A stretch of 64,000 bases of DNA from the NCBI GenBank assembly GCA_002297045.1, contig DBJE01000001.1, forward strand, positions 1 to 64,000, read 5' to 3'. How positions within the stretch are numbered: the first letter of the stretch is position 1; every line of letters starts with the position of its first letter. Source of the stretch: Caryophanales bacterium UBA784 (GTDB lineage Bacteria > Bacillota_I > Bacilli_A > RFN20 > CAG-288). The notes below the pieces were generated by a model. It was not told the origin of the DNA. It searched no databases and saw only the letters and a list, made by a program, of their open reading frames with translations. Below, piece after piece: positions 17,685 through 27,327 of this stretch. The translations under genes were made by a program, and so were the position numbers.

Positions 17685-19592
17685 CTAGGATAGACGCGTA
17701 GCCGAGAGCTGGACCATGGCCCCGAATTCTTCTGAGTTATTGGTGGCGAAGGTAATCTCAGCGTTACTTCCGCTGTAATAGAAGTCGGCAGTGTTGTTGG
17801 AATAGGTCCAGGTGACCGAGCCATGGTCTAGGACGATGGTTGACCTTGTCAGGGATACAGGACGGTCCTCATATCTCCCCTTCTCAAGGAAAGTATAGGT
17901 GAAGTCATAGGCCTTCCCGACGACAAAGGTGTAACCTGTCCCTTCCTTATTCAGAGTCAATGTCCCTGTTCCGTCTTCCTTATAGACGATGGTGAAGGCA
18001 TCCTTTACCCTCGTGGAGGAGTTCCTGGAAGGAACGTCTCCGACCCAGGAGCCGACCACATTCTTCTTCACCTCTTCGACGGTTTTCTTTTCGATGACCG
18101 TGTAGGAAACACTCGTCTTGACGCTTGGGTCGGTTTTGCTTCTTACTTCCACCTTTCCTTCCCCAAGTCCTACGTTCTTCAGGGAATAGCCTCCGTCTTC
18201 TTCCTTGACGACTTGGATGATCTCCTCCGTCAGGGAAACGACCTCTATCTCATCTAAGGAGTTATCCGGAGTCTTATAGATATACAGGGTCTCCTTATCC
18301 CCCTTGTAGTGGAAGGAAGAATAAGTCGCCGCCTTGATGGAGGTAAGCTTAGGGGAGACGACCTTGCAGGCGACTTCTTTCCTGATCCCGGTTTCGGAGA
18401 CAATGGTCAGGGTAGTCTCGCCAAGTCCGATGGCCTTGACTACGCCATTTGAGGAGACGGAGATTACTTCCTTGTTGCTGCTTTCGGTAATGGTCAGTTT
18501 AGAATCAAGGGCCTTTTCCGGAACGGGGGATTCGGCCATGGCTTCCACATACCTATTGACAGGGAAGGAGAGGGCATCTTCTTTCTTCTTTTCTGTCCCT
18601 ACTCCGTCCCAGGAGTAAAGGGCGGGAGTATAATCTCTCCTAAAGTAGTCAAGAGGATTCACCGCTTCTTTCCCTTCGTCAAGGCGGGAAGAGTAGCTAT
18701 AAGTAGACTTAGTCCCGAAGACGATTGTGACAGCATCCTTGACCTGGCTTAAAAGGGTGAGATTCCCATTTGAATTTCCTTCGTCGTCCACTTCCGGCTG
18801 ATATTCCTTATAGTCATAGGAATAGGAAGCAAGTCTTCCTTTGCCGTCCAGGAAAACGTCGATGACGGCAGCGAACTTGTACTTATTGTCGCCGATTGTC
18901 TCTTCCCAGCCCTGAGTGAGATGATAGCTGATCTGATTGCCTTCCCTTTTTGGCGTGATGTCATCGACTCCGGCAACAACGTTCTTGCTGACTTTCGAGG
19001 TATAGAAGGTATACAGGGAGTCTAAGGCGTTAAGCTTCGTTTTGTTCTGGTAGGTAAGAGAGGAATTCCCGATGGAGGTCTTCTCCGCCTTGTCCTTATC
19101 CTTCCCCTTTCCATAGTCAAGGATGGAATAGAAGGTGCCATGATCTATCTCCTTTAAGGAAAGATAGGTATCCTCTTCCACTTCCTTATCGTCCTTGTAG
19201 TCATAGGAGATGGTCTTCTTCTCCTTTCCGGAAACAAAGAGGGCATCGTTAAAGAAAGCCTCCCCATTCTCGCTCTTTTCCGTGACTTTGTCGGAATAGA
19301 GACTCAGTTCATAGGAAAAATAATCGCGGTGGTAGCTGACTCCCTCTTCATTTTCCTTCTCTCTTCCGCTTTTGTCGAGATAGTCAAAGAGGGAAGAGAC
19401 GGTCGTAGGGGCATGAAAATCAAGCCAGCCTCCCTGGCTAGCCGAAGGAGAAGTAGACGTGGTCTGGTTTTCACTGCCACTAGAAGGCACTTCAGAGGGA
19501 GAAGAGGGCTTAGGGGAAGAAGACTCAGAAGGCTTCCCGCAGCCAAGAAGGGACAAAGAAAGAAAAGATAACAAAAGTAGATTCTTTTTCAT
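17685..19592 (-). CDS. large surface lipoprotein, BIG2-like and C-terminal beta-barrel-like domain
   Basis: A 635-residue lipoprotein with lipobox L-L-G-C, a Ser/Pro-rich spacer to about residue 55, a beta-rich middle, a BIG2-like module around residues 355-415 (NKEVISVSSNGVVKAIGLGE, short hydrophobic strands) and a second at about 415-500. The last 120 residues (GSWVG ... GTGTLTLN ... FTYTF) look like a lipocalin-like sensor barrel, a C-terminal unit also seen in the next gene and in the lipoprotein at 43266. Start and upstream stop overlap by one base (TAATG), so translation is coupled to the preceding gene. Function unknown; probably binds a surface ligand. Confidence 0.75.
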   Translation of the reverse strand: MKKNLLLLSFLSLSLLGCGKPSESSSPKPSSPSEVPSSGSENQTTSTSPSASQGGWLDFHAPTTVSSLFDYLDKSGREKENEEGVSYHRDYFSYELSLYSDKVTEKSENGEAFFNDALFVSGKEKKTISYDYKDDKEVEEDTYLSLKEIDHGTFYSILDYGKGKDKDKAEKTSIGNSSLTYQNKTKLNALDSLYTFYTSKVSKNVVAGVDDITPKREGNQISYHLTQGWEETIGDNKYKFAAVIDVFLDGKGRLASYSYDYKEYQPEVDDEGNSNGNLTLLSQVKDAVTIVFGTKSTYSYSSRLDEGKEAVNPLDYFRRDYTPALYSWDGVGTEKKKEDALSFPVNRYVEAMAESPVPEKALDSKLTITESSNKEVISVSSNGVVKAIGLGETTLTIVSETGIRKEVACKVVSPKLTSIKAATYSSFHYKGDKETLYIYKTPDNSLDEIEVVSLTEEIIQVVKEEDGGYSLKNVGLGEGKVEVRSKTDPSVKTSVSYTVIEKKTVEEVKKNVVGSWVGDVPSRNSSTRVKDAFTIVYKEDGTGTLTLNKEGTGYTFVVGKAYDFTYTFLEKGRYEDRPVSLTRSTIVLDHGSVTWTYSNNTADFYYSGSNAEITFATNNSEEFGAMVQLSATRLS

Positions 19593-21715
19593 TAGTCAAA
19601 GCTTGAGAGGTTCTTTCTCTCCTCTCCTGTCCTTTCCAAAGTGAAAGAGGTAACCGTACCAGAGTAGTCATAGTTAACAAAGCTGCCCTCTGCCAGATTT
19701 TCGCTTATGGCCGAGAAAGAGGTAAAGCCACGGTTTGTATAATAGCTTCCTTCCGCGCCGCTGATTTTAAAGGTGAGGCTCGTTTCGTCAAAGGTCCAGG
19801 TGAAGGAGGCTTCGCTTTCGTAAGCACCATACCTTCCGGTTGTGCCAGTCTTATATTTTCCGCTTCCATCCTCATTGAAGTTGACGACACCCTTATAGCC
19901 GCCTCCTTCCCCGTAGAAGGTCTTACTTAAGACGTTGTTCTTGAACTTGGAAGCATCAGGCTTTTCAATGACTTCGAAAGAAATGCTTTCCTTGACTTCG
20001 CTATTCTGTTTCGAAGCAACCGTATAGGATGCCTTGCCTAGCTTAGTCCCCTTGACCGTATAGGTCCCATCCTGGTTCAGGCTAAATTCGGCTTCTCCGA
20101 CAGAGTCATCGTTCTTACTGATTGTGACTTCCTGATCGGCTTTTTCCGGAAGGAGAGAAACGGTAAGGGAAGCCGTCCCGTTGAGATAGATGTGGCCAGG
20201 GATGTTGGCCGAAAGCGAAGATGGCTTTGGCTCTACGGAGGTGACTTTGATTTTCTTTTCCTTTCCGAATCCGTTATCGAAGACAAGGGTGAACTCCCCT
20301 TCTTTCCTCACGGTCAAAGTTTTCCTGTCGACATACCCCTCTCCCTCCGCTACTTCTTTCAGATGGGGAAGAATCAGTGTCGGCTTATTATCCTTAGGAA
20401 GGAAGGCAAAGGAAAGAGTCGAACCGTTCTCCACGATGGCATTGCTCCTATCGGCTTCCTTGCTTTCCCCGGAAAGCGAATAGGAAAGGGAGATATCATA
20501 GTCGTCCATGGCGAAAGAGGAGATATCCCTCTTATTAAGAGTCGGCTTATATCCCCGTTCCCTCTTAATCTGATAGGTGCCCTTAACTGTCCCCTTGGCC
20601 CCGTCTAAAGGGAGCTTTGTCGTCTCGTCGTACTCTCCATCCCCATAGCTGACTTTCGTCAGCTTAGCCTCTTTAAGGAAACTGTCCCCGTCAAAGACAA
20701 AGGAGAGATTTACGCAGTCCGTCCCGGTCCAGGATGTGTAGTAGGCTTTCAGATCAAACGATGCACTCTTTTTATCCTCGGACACGGACTTTGTGATGTC
20801 CTTAAGACAGTAGGATAAGGAAGGAAGGGACTCCTTGTAGTCCTCGAGTTTGAAGGAAGCATTATCGGCAAAGAACCTGTCATAGATGCTCTTTGCCCCG
20901 CCTAAGGAGGAATAATTTAACTTAGCATCGCTCTCTTTAATTTCATCGACACCGACTGCTTCGCTATCATCCTTAATGATGGTCTTAAAGGAATAGGTAT
21001 CCGTGACTTCCGGCGCACTGCCAAGAGAGGAAGAGGAAGTAAGGGAATAATAGATATTGTCCTCTCTTCCTCTTTCCGAGGAATAGTAAGTGGAATAGCT
21101 GTCGCTGACATTGCTTTTCTGATGTCCCTTGAGGATAAGGACGTCGTTCTTTCCCGCCACTGCCTCATAGTCCTGATAGGCGACAGTGCCGTAGAAATTA
21201 TCGTTGATCAAGCTTCCTTTCTTAAAATAGGTTCCTTCCACGCTCCTTGCTTTTTCAAAGTAGGCTTTGAAGGAGGCGACATTGTTTGGAAGGGAGGAGG
21301 CATCGACGTCCTTGACCTCTAGGATTGAAGGGTCTCCAAAGGCTTCTGACTTCACCTCGATTGTCACATCATGGCTTGGCCTAGTGAAGAAATAGGTCCC
21401 TTCCTTGTTGAAAAGATGGGCAGTCTGAGAAGTTACGGAAAGAATCTCTTCTTCTTCACTTGTCAAAGTGAAAGAGACTTCTTCTCCAGGAAGTGCCTTC
21501 CCTTCGCTAAGTCCGTTGACTTCCGCCTTGACTTTATCGCTCTTATCAAAGGAGAGAGAATACTTTGTCTCTTCCTTTGTTGTAGTAGAGGAAGAAGAGG
21601 TAGAAGGTGTAGAGGGTAAAGTAGAGGGGGTAGAAGGAGTTTCCTTGCAGGAAGCAAGGGATAGACTCCTTAAGGTGACAAGAGAGAGAAGAAATTTCTT
21701 TTTGTCTGCTTTCAT
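19592..21715 (-). CDS. large surface lipoprotein with InlB-like and Ig-like repeats
   Basis: A 707-residue lipoprotein: lipobox L-A-S-C, a Ser/Thr/Pro linker to about residue 47, an InlB-B-repeat-like module (YSLSFDKSDKVKAEVNG ... GTYFFTRPSHDVTIEV), a long beta-rich centre, Ig-like strands at about 480-580 and a C-terminal barrel-like domain resembling that of the downstream gene. First gene of a two-gene leftward operon, preceded by a GGAGG site and by an unusual structured leader at 21736-21830. AGG and ATG are both used. No enzyme motif seen. Confidence 0.75.
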   Translation of the reverse strand: MKADKKKFLLSLVTLRSLSLASCKETPSTPSTLPSTPSTSSSSTTTKEETKYSLSFDKSDKVKAEVNGLSEGKALPGEEVSFTLTSEEEEILSVTSQTAHLFNKEGTYFFTRPSHDVTIEVKSEAFGDPSILEVKDVDASSLPNNVASFKAYFEKARSVEGTYFKKGSLINDNFYGTVAYQDYEAVAGKNDVLILKGHQKSNVSDSYSTYYSSERGREDNIYYSLTSSSSLGSAPEVTDTYSFKTIIKDDSEAVGVDEIKESDAKLNYSSLGGAKSIYDRFFADNASFKLEDYKESLPSLSYCLKDITKSVSEDKKSASFDLKAYYTSWTGTDCVNLSFVFDGDSFLKEAKLTKVSYGDGEYDETTKLPLDGAKGTVKGTYQIKRERGYKPTLNKRDISSFAMDDYDISLSYSLSGESKEADRSNAIVENGSTLSFAFLPKDNKPTLILPHLKEVAEGEGYVDRKTLTVRKEGEFTLVFDNGFGKEKKIKVTSVEPKPSSLSANIPGHIYLNGTASLTVSLLPEKADQEVTISKNDDSVGEAEFSLNQDGTYTVKGTKLGKASYTVASKQNSEVKESISFEVIEKPDASKFKNNVLSKTFYGEGGGYKGVVNFNEDGSGKYKTGTTGRYGAYESEASFTWTFDETSLTFKISGAEGSYYTNRGFTSFSAISENLAEGSFVNYDYSGTVTSFTLERTGEERKNLSSFD

Positions 21716-21735
21716 GAATAATATCCTCCGTTTAA

Positions 21736-21830
21736 GAATGAAACGAAAAAATCTGTTTCCCGCCTGTCGAATGGACTGACTGTCGGTAAGACGAGTGAGC
21801 AGTCCGACAAGGGAAAAACGGGATTCATTC
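21736..21830 (-). promoter_or_regulatory. structured 5' leader of the lipoprotein operon
   Basis: On the minus strand a 95-base segment is closed by GAATGAA with TTCATTC and contains GGACTG (21773-21778) pairing with CAGTCC (21800-21805), extended by TGTCG (21765-21769) with CGACA (21805-21809). It ends about five bases before the AACGGAGG ribosome binding site of the lipoprotein at 19592-21715. It could be a cis-regulatory element or a protein-binding hairpin; no riboswitch class was recognised. Confidence 0.5.
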
Positions 21831-22093
21831 TACTGAAAAGACTACACGAAAGCAAGGAAATGACTTTTTCTATTCACTGACATAATAGAATGCCTAATAC
21901 CTAAAAAAGAAACCGGGAGGAAAAGGATAACGAAATTGCCTATGAGATTTCTGTCATCTATTTTATTCTAATTAGCACATCCTAGATGGCTTTTTGCCTA
22001 GTGGCTTCTAAGAAATAAAGAAGGCCATCCTAGCGCTTCCGGCTTTGTTTCTAACTTATCTCATCCCGGAAAGAATCCGTATTCTCAATAAAC

Positions 22094-22130
22094 TTAAAGA
22101 AGCAAGGGATCCTTTCCCTTGCTTCTTTAA
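22094..22130. terminator. terminator of the NAD operon
   Basis: Long inverted repeat TTAAAGAAGCAAGGG with TCCCTTGCTTCTTTAA around a short loop, directly downstream of nadE on the minus strand. T-rich on both sides, so it may act in both directions. Confidence 0.8.
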
Positions 22131-22149
22131 GAGATGTTTTATCTTAAAA

Positions 22150-24093
22150 TTATAGGTTGTCTATCCGGCTAATCCTTGACTCCACATCGGCATCCGAGGG
22201 CATACGATAGTCTCCTCTAGGGGAAAGGGACAAGGTGCCTACCTTCGGACCGTCGGGAAGGCAGCTCCGTTTAAAGGCCTGGGAATAGAAACGCTTATAG
22301 AAGCGTTTCAGGCTATCCTTCCTCTCTTCCAGGGGAAGGGAAGGATAGGCTAGGGAAGAAAGGAGAAGAATCTTCTCCGGCTCATATCCATAGCGGAGGA
22401 AATAGAAGAGGAAGAAGTCGTTTAAGTTGTACTTTCCAATCTTCTCTTCCGTCCTTTGGGCAATCTTGCCGTCCTTGTTTGGAGTAAGCTCCGGGGTAAT
22501 CGGGGTAGAGAGAATGGAGAGCAGGGTCTCTTTCAGTTTCTCTTCCCCGCAGTAATTGGCATAGGAAGAGACTAAATACTTTACCAGGGTCTTCGGAATT
22601 GAGGCATTCACCCCATAGTTGCTCCTATGGTCTCCGTTATAGGTGCACCAGCCAAGGGCTAGCTCGGATAAGTCCCCTGTCCCTACGACAAGACCATTTC
22701 TCCTATTGGCGACGTCCCTAAGGATATACCTTCTCCTTCTGGCCTGGGCGTTTTCATAGGCCGTGTCCTTCTCTCCAAGATAGGAGAGAGGGTGTCCGAT
22801 GTCCTTAAGATGGCTCTCTACTCCTTCGTGGATGTCCACCTCATGGATTTCCACACCGATTTCCTTCCTTAGGTCTAGGGAGTTTTTATAGGTGAGGGAA
22901 GAGGTGTTTCCCTTATTCGGCCTGGTGTAGCCAATCAGATTCAGGTCCGGAAGAAGCTTCTTTGCTTCCTTCCTGACCAAAAGGGCAAGAGTGGAATCAA
23001 GTCCACCGCTTACTCCGATGATTAGGTTCTTCCTCCCTGTCTTTTCCGCCCGGGTCATCAGCCCGTGTGCCTGGATAGAGAGAATGGTCTTTGTCCGCTC
23101 TTCCCTTTCCTTGTCCCCCGGAATGAAAGGATAAGGATTGACACAGTAGTCTTTTTCCTTCAGGCAGGCAAGAAGATAGGGGAAGGAAGCTTCCTCTTTT
23201 CCGCCAAGGCGGGAAAGAGAGAGAGGAATCTCTCTCCTCTCTTCCTTCCTTCCTTCGAAGGAAGTCTGATGCCTGCGGTTATAAAGGGACTTCTGATAGT
23301 CGAGAATCACCCGCTTTACTTCACTAGGCTCTGGATAAAGCCCGTCTAGGACGAGCCCACCGTTGTCTCCGACTAGCCTCTGTCCGGAAAAGACAAGGTC
23401 CGTAGAACTTTCATCGCTTCCTGAGGAGACATAAAGATACTGGAGATAGCAGTCTCCGGACTGTCCTTGGACAAGTCTTCTCCGGTACTCTCTTTTCCCG
23501 ATGATTTCATCGGAGGCCGAAAGGTTGAGGATGACGTTCGCTCCGGATAAGGCTAAATGGGTGCTTGGCTTATCCGGGACAAAAAGATCTTCGCAGATTT
23601 CGATTCCGATTTTCCTCTCTCCGGAAGAAAAAATCAGATCGGTTCCAAATGGAACTTCTTCCCCGTCAAAGAAGATGGAATCACCAGTAATCCCTCTTCC
23701 TTCCTTAAACCATCGTTCTTCATAAAATTCACTATAGTTCGGAAGATAGGACTTAGGGACAAAGCCTAGCACCTTTCCTTCGTTTACTACGCAGGCGACA
23801 TTATAAAGGGCGTCATCCTTTCTAAGAGGAAGACCGAAGACTACCCTTAGTCCCTTTAGGTTTCTGCTTGCTTCCTTTATCTCCTTGACTCCCTTAAGGC
23901 AGGAAGAAAGTAAGGCCTGCTGGAAAAAGAGGTCTCCGCAGGTGTACCCCGAGAGGGAAAGCTCGGGGAAAAGAAGAATCTGGCTGTCCTTCTCTTTGTT
24001 CCTGACGGAAATAATTTCCTTTGTATTAAAGGGAACGTCCGAAATCTTCCTTTTCGGACAGCATAAGGACGCCTGGTAAAAGGTATTGTTCAT
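22150..24093 (-). CDS. nadE: glutamine-dependent NAD+ synthetase
   Basis: A 647-residue two-domain enzyme that amidates nicotinate adenine dinucleotide to NAD+, using ammonia from glutamine. The N-terminal nitrilase-type glutaminase (LLFPELSLSGYTCGD with Glu, GIEICEDL with nucleophilic Cys) is followed by the synthetase domain with the ATP-pyrophosphatase loop GVSGGLDSTLAL. Last gene of pncB-nadD-nadE, overlapping nadD by four bases. It is an excellent code marker: T-M-P, DL-M-K and GDH-M-S positions of the family carry AGG here, while R in FLRYG is CGC. Length is normal for the family. Confidence 0.95.
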   Translation of the reverse strand: MNNTFYQASLCCPKRKISDVPFNTKEIISVRNKEKDSQILLFPELSLSGYTCGDLFFQQALLSSCLKGVKEIKEASRNLKGLRVVFGLPLRKDDALYNVACVVNEGKVLGFVPKSYLPNYSEFYEERWFKEGRGITGDSIFFDGEEVPFGTDLIFSSGERKIGIEICEDLFVPDKPSTHLALSGANVILNLSASDEIIGKREYRRRLVQGQSGDCYLQYLYVSSGSDESSTDLVFSGQRLVGDNGGLVLDGLYPEPSEVKRVILDYQKSLYNRRHQTSFEGRKEERREIPLSLSRLGGKEEASFPYLLACLKEKDYCVNPYPFIPGDKEREERTKTILSIQAHGLMTRAEKTGRKNLIIGVSGGLDSTLALLVRKEAKKLLPDLNLIGYTRPNKGNTSSLTYKNSLDLRKEIGVEIHEVDIHEGVESHLKDIGHPLSYLGEKDTAYENAQARRRRYILRDVANRRNGLVVGTGDLSELALGWCTYNGDHRSNYGVNASIPKTLVKYLVSSYANYCGEEKLKETLLSILSTPITPELTPNKDGKIAQRTEEKIGKYNLNDFFLFYFLRYGYEPEKILLLSSLAYPSLPLEERKDSLKRFYKRFYSQAFKRSCLPDGPKVGTLSLSPRGDYRMPSDADVESRISRIDNL

Positions 24094-24704
24094 TTTTCAA
24101 TCAGTTCCTTTCTGATTTCCTTAGGGACATAAAGGGATACATCCTTCTTCTCCTTAATCCTCTTGCGGACCAAGGAAGAGGAGACGTTCTGATACTCTTC
24201 ACTAGGCGGAATCAGAGTGAAATATCCTCTTCTTTCCTTAAGATAGGGAGTGGAAGAAAGAATCTTCTCACTATTCTCTCCGTTCCGGGAGAGCAGGGCG
24301 AAGCCGAACTCTCTTCCTATCTCATCGACATATTTCCACCCCTTTTCAAGCTCAGCAAGCTTATCACTTCCAAAGAGGAGCCTGATTTTAGAATATTCTT
24401 TGCTTAGCTCAAGAAGGGTGAAATAGGTTCTCGGCTGTTCCTTCTTTCTTAGTTCGATGTCGCTTACCACCCTGAAGGGATAGTCCTTGGCAATCTCTTT
24501 CAGCCTAGTCAGCCGTTTTTCTTCGCTATAGGCGAAGTCCTTCTCCTGGACAGACTCGATATACTTCGATTTCGAGGGAACGAAGATGACTTTGTCATAG
24601 TGAAGATACTCCCTGGCCGTTCTGGCCAGAAGGATATGGGCGATGGTCGGAGGATTGAAAGCCCCGGCAAAGACAAGGGCCTTCTGTTTACAAGGTTCCC
24701 CCAT
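24090..24704 (-). CDS. nadD: nicotinate-nucleotide adenylyltransferase
   Basis: About 204 residues; converts nicotinate mononucleotide and ATP to deamido-NAD+. The nucleotidyltransferase motif GAFNPPTIAH is near the N-terminus, followed by DKVIFVPS-K and a C-terminal SSSLVRKRI, the ISSTxxR-type motif. The longest frame starts inside pncB; I choose the Met at 24704, which leaves a 17-base overlap with pncB and begins the protein at MGEPCKQKALVFAGAF. AGG at K-R-L-T-(AGG)-L-K falls on the usual Met of the R-x-x-M-L element, with the preceding Arg encoded by CGG. Middle gene of the NAD operon. Confidence 0.93.
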   Translation of the reverse strand: MGEPCKQKALVFAGAFNPPTIAHILLARTAREYLHYDKVIFVPSKSKYIESVQEKDFAYSEEKRLTRLKEIAKDYPFRVVSDIELRKKEQPRTYFTLLELSKEYSKIRLLFGSDKLAELEKGWKYVDEIGREFGFALLSRNGENSEKILSSTPYLKERRGYFTLIPPSEEYQNVSSSLVRKRIKEKKDVSLYVPKEIRKELIEK

Positions 24705-26199
24705 GGAGCTTTTCGTACCTTTCCTCACGCCTTTCATAGACCTTCTCGCTCCTATCCACGTAGTGGACATGGGGGACTTCCCTTCTTAGTTCGCTTTCCC
24801 AGACATGGTGTTCGAGCTGGTCCTTGACATACTCCTTCTTCTCCTTGATGGAGGGAAGAGGATGGTCAATCTTTCCTTTTACGATGAAGGGGACAAGAAG
24901 CTTCTCTACCCGCTTAGGGACAATCACCCGCTTCCGTTCGAATTCGTCACGGTCAAGGGAGATGACCGTGACAGGTTCTCCCGCCTTAATGACTTCCTCG
25001 TCCAAGGTGATGATGTCGCATTGACCCTGGTCGTTTTCGTCAAAGACACGCCATGCCCTAAGCTTGCCCGGGATAATGGCCTTTGAGGCAGAATCAGAGC
25101 ACTTCCTCTTTGGCTCGTAGCTTCCGTCTTCCTTTTTGACGGCGACAAGCTTATAGACTCCGCCAAAGACCGGATCGGCCGAAGAGGTAATCAGTCGTTC
25201 CCCTACCCCGTAGGAATCAAAGTGAGCGTTTTCATAGATTTCCCTATTTGCCCTCTTATGTTCGTCAAGGGAGTTAGAGGCGACAAGCTTAATATAGGGC
25301 TTGCCTGCGGCATCAAGGGCCTTTCTTAGTTTCTTATATTCTCTTGCAAGGTCTCCGGAATCTATCCGGGCGGACTTGACTCTCTTATTCGGGTCGTTTG
25401 GGTACTTCTTAATCCTTTCGTCATCGATTTTAATTAGGTTCGGAAGTCCGGACTGGAAGATCGAATAGGTGTCAAGCAGCAGGGAAACATTGTCCGGATA
25501 GGTTGTGGCAAAGGCACGGAAGGCATCAAGCTCGCTAGGGAAGAACTCGATAAAGGAATGGGCAACCGTTCCTACCGCCTTGACATCGCTTCCGTACTTC
25601 CTTTCGGCCAGGCAGTTAGCGGTTCCTATGCATCCACCTAAAATGGCGGCATAGGCACCCTCATTTCCTGCACTTTCCCCCTGCGCACGGCGTGTTCCGA
25701 ATTCCCTGACGTTTCTCTTTCTATGGGTAGCAAGTCCGGAGACTCTTGTTGCCTTTGTGGCAATCAAGGAATGGAAGTTCCTTGTCTGGAGAAGATAGGT
25801 CTCAATCAAAATGGCCCCCACCCTGTCACATTCGATTCTTACCCTCGGGACCTGGGGATAGCAGACAGTGCCTTCCTTTAAGGCATACCTTGTCCCCTTC
25901 CATTTATAGGTAGAAAGGTACTCAAGGAACTTATCATCCCTTCCTTTATAGCGGAGATAGGCAATGTCCTTATCGGTAAAGTGATAGTTTAAAAGGAACT
26001 TTGTGAGCTTATCCTGTCCGCAGGAGATGGAATATCCCCTGTCTTCCGGATTTTTCCGGAAGAACCTGTCGAAGACAAGGATCTTATCCTTGAATCCGTT
26101 GAGGAAGAGGCAGTTTGCCCTGGAGAACTCGTAATAGTCGGTAACCCTGGCCGGGTTGTCGTAATCCTCGTCCGGGATGAACGGTTCTGCTTTAATCAT
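24688..26199 (-). CDS. pncB: nicotinate phosphoribosyltransferase
   Basis: A 503-residue enzyme of NAD salvage that joins nicotinate to PRPP. Recognisable elements in order: TDYYEFS-(AGG)-ANCLF (family TDLYELTMAQ), FRKNPEDRGYSI, IATKATRVSG, FGTRRAQG, VGTVAHSFIEFFPSELDAF, DTYSIFQSGLPN and RIDSGDLA. The TDLYELTM Met is AGG whereas the two Arg of RRAQG are CGC and CGT. First gene of the NAD operon, divergent from the hemolysin III-like gene. Start ATG at 26199; upstream site is AGGAGATTATTTC. Presence of the whole Preiss-Handler branch suggests nicotinate uptake from the environment. Confidence 0.94.
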   Translation of the reverse strand: MIKAEPFIPDEDYDNPARVTDYYEFSRANCLFLNGFKDKILVFDRFFRKNPEDRGYSISCGQDKLTKFLLNYHFTDKDIAYLRYKGRDDKFLEYLSTYKWKGTRYALKEGTVCYPQVPRVRIECDRVGAILIETYLLQTRNFHSLIATKATRVSGLATHRKRNVREFGTRRAQGESAGNEGAYAAILGGCIGTANCLAERKYGSDVKAVGTVAHSFIEFFPSELDAFRAFATTYPDNVSLLLDTYSIFQSGLPNLIKIDDERIKKYPNDPNKRVKSARIDSGDLAREYKKLRKALDAAGKPYIKLVASNSLDEHKRANREIYENAHFDSYGVGERLITSSADPVFGGVYKLVAVKKEDGSYEPKRKCSDSASKAIIPGKLRAWRVFDENDQGQCDIITLDEEVIKAGEPVTVISLDRDEFERKRVIVPKRVEKLLVPFIVKGKIDHPLPSIKEKKEYVKDQLEHHVWESELRREVPHVHYVDRSEKVYERREERYEKLHGGTL

Positions 26200-26361
26200 G
26201 ATGAAATAATCTCCTAACCTCTTTATTATAAGGCATTAGGAAAATACGCGGATGCGAAAATAGGAAGAAAGAACGGATTTTCCCTTTCGCTCCCTGCCAG
26301 GGGTTTTGATTCTTTTCTTTTGCTTCTGCGGTAGAATAATGAGGATGTTTTAGGAGGCTAT

Positions 26362-27327
26362 ATGGACCAGAAAGAATATGCGGAATCCCTTTCCGCCCTA
26401 CAAAGGCAGAAAGAGGAAGAAGATGAGCGCCTTTCTCTCTCCCTGCGGGAGAGCAAAAGACAGCTGAAAAACGCAAAGAAGAATCTGAAAGAGGAATTCA
26501 AGCAGGAAAAGAAGGATATCAGAGAAGAGAGAAGAGCGAACAAAGAAGACTTCCTTGGAAAGAAAGAATTCCTCAGAGGGAAATTCCTTGGCAAGCACAG
26601 AAAAGGCAAGGATAGAGAAAAGGAAAGGAGCACAGAGGAACTCTATAACCTTAGACGGAAGTATAAGCTTCCCCGCTATACAAGAGGAGAGGAGATCTTC
26701 AATAGGGTAAGCCATATCGTGGGTGCAGGGATGGGCCTAATCAGGCTAGTCCTGTCGATCATCTTTTCTCTTAAGCTTCGTCCCGGAGACAACCTCATTC
26801 TCTGGTCAAGGATAACCTTCTCCTTGACGAGCATCTTCCTTTATGCCAATTCCGCCATCTACCACGGCCTATACGTCAACCGGGGAAAGACCGTATTCCA
26901 GGTCCTTGACCATTGCACAATCTATGTCCTCATCGCCGGAAGCTACACCCCGATTGTTTTAATCGGTCTAGCCTCTCTTACGCCATATCATTACGTCTAT
27001 CTTGCTTTTGTCTATGCTCTTGCCATCCTTGGGGTCGTCCTTAATGCCACAAGGAGGAGAAAGAAGCCGGTCAAAGTCATTTCTAGGATTATCTATATCG
27101 CCTTAGGCTGGTCAATCATCTGTTTCTACCCACGACTTGTCTTATCCTTAGGCTTGTCTTCTGTTTGGCTGCTTATTGGCGGAGGCATTGCTTATACGGT
27201 TGGTTCGATTCTCTATGGAATCGGATCAAAAAAGAAATACTGGCATTCCATCTTCCATATCTTCTGTCTGGTTGGAACACTCCTTCAGTTCCTAAGTGTC
27301 TTTCTTTATCCGGTTATCGGATTGTAA
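26362..27327 (+). CDS. hemolysin III / PAQR-family membrane protein with N-terminal coiled coil
   Basis: A 321-residue protein. Residues 1-105 are almost wholly charged (K, R, E, Q, D) and predicted coiled coil; residues 110-320 hold seven hydrophobic segments of the hemolysin III/PAQR family, with the metal-binding Ser and His positions in ANSAIYHGLY, the DHCTIYVLIAGSYTP core, and the C-terminal H-S-I-F-H pair. Family members are membrane hydrolase-like proteins of unclear substrate. The long charged extension is not part of the standard bacterial family and faces the cytoplasm if topology is normal. AGGAGG precedes the start. Confidence 0.85.
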   Translation: MDQKEYAESLSALQRQKEEEDERLSLSLRESKRQLKNAKKNLKEEFKQEKKDIREERRANKEDFLGKKEFLRGKFLGKHRKGKDREKERSTEELYNLRRKYKLPRYTRGEEIFNRVSHIVGAGMGLIRLVLSIIFSLKLRPGDNLILWSRITFSLTSIFLYANSAIYHGLYVNRGKTVFQVLDHCTIYVLIAGSYTPIVLIGLASLTPYHYVYLAFVYALAILGVVLNATRRRKKPVKVISRIIYIALGWSIICFYPRLVLSLGLSSVWLLIGGGIAYTVGSILYGIGSKKKYWHSIFHIFCLVGTLLQFLSVFLYPVIGL

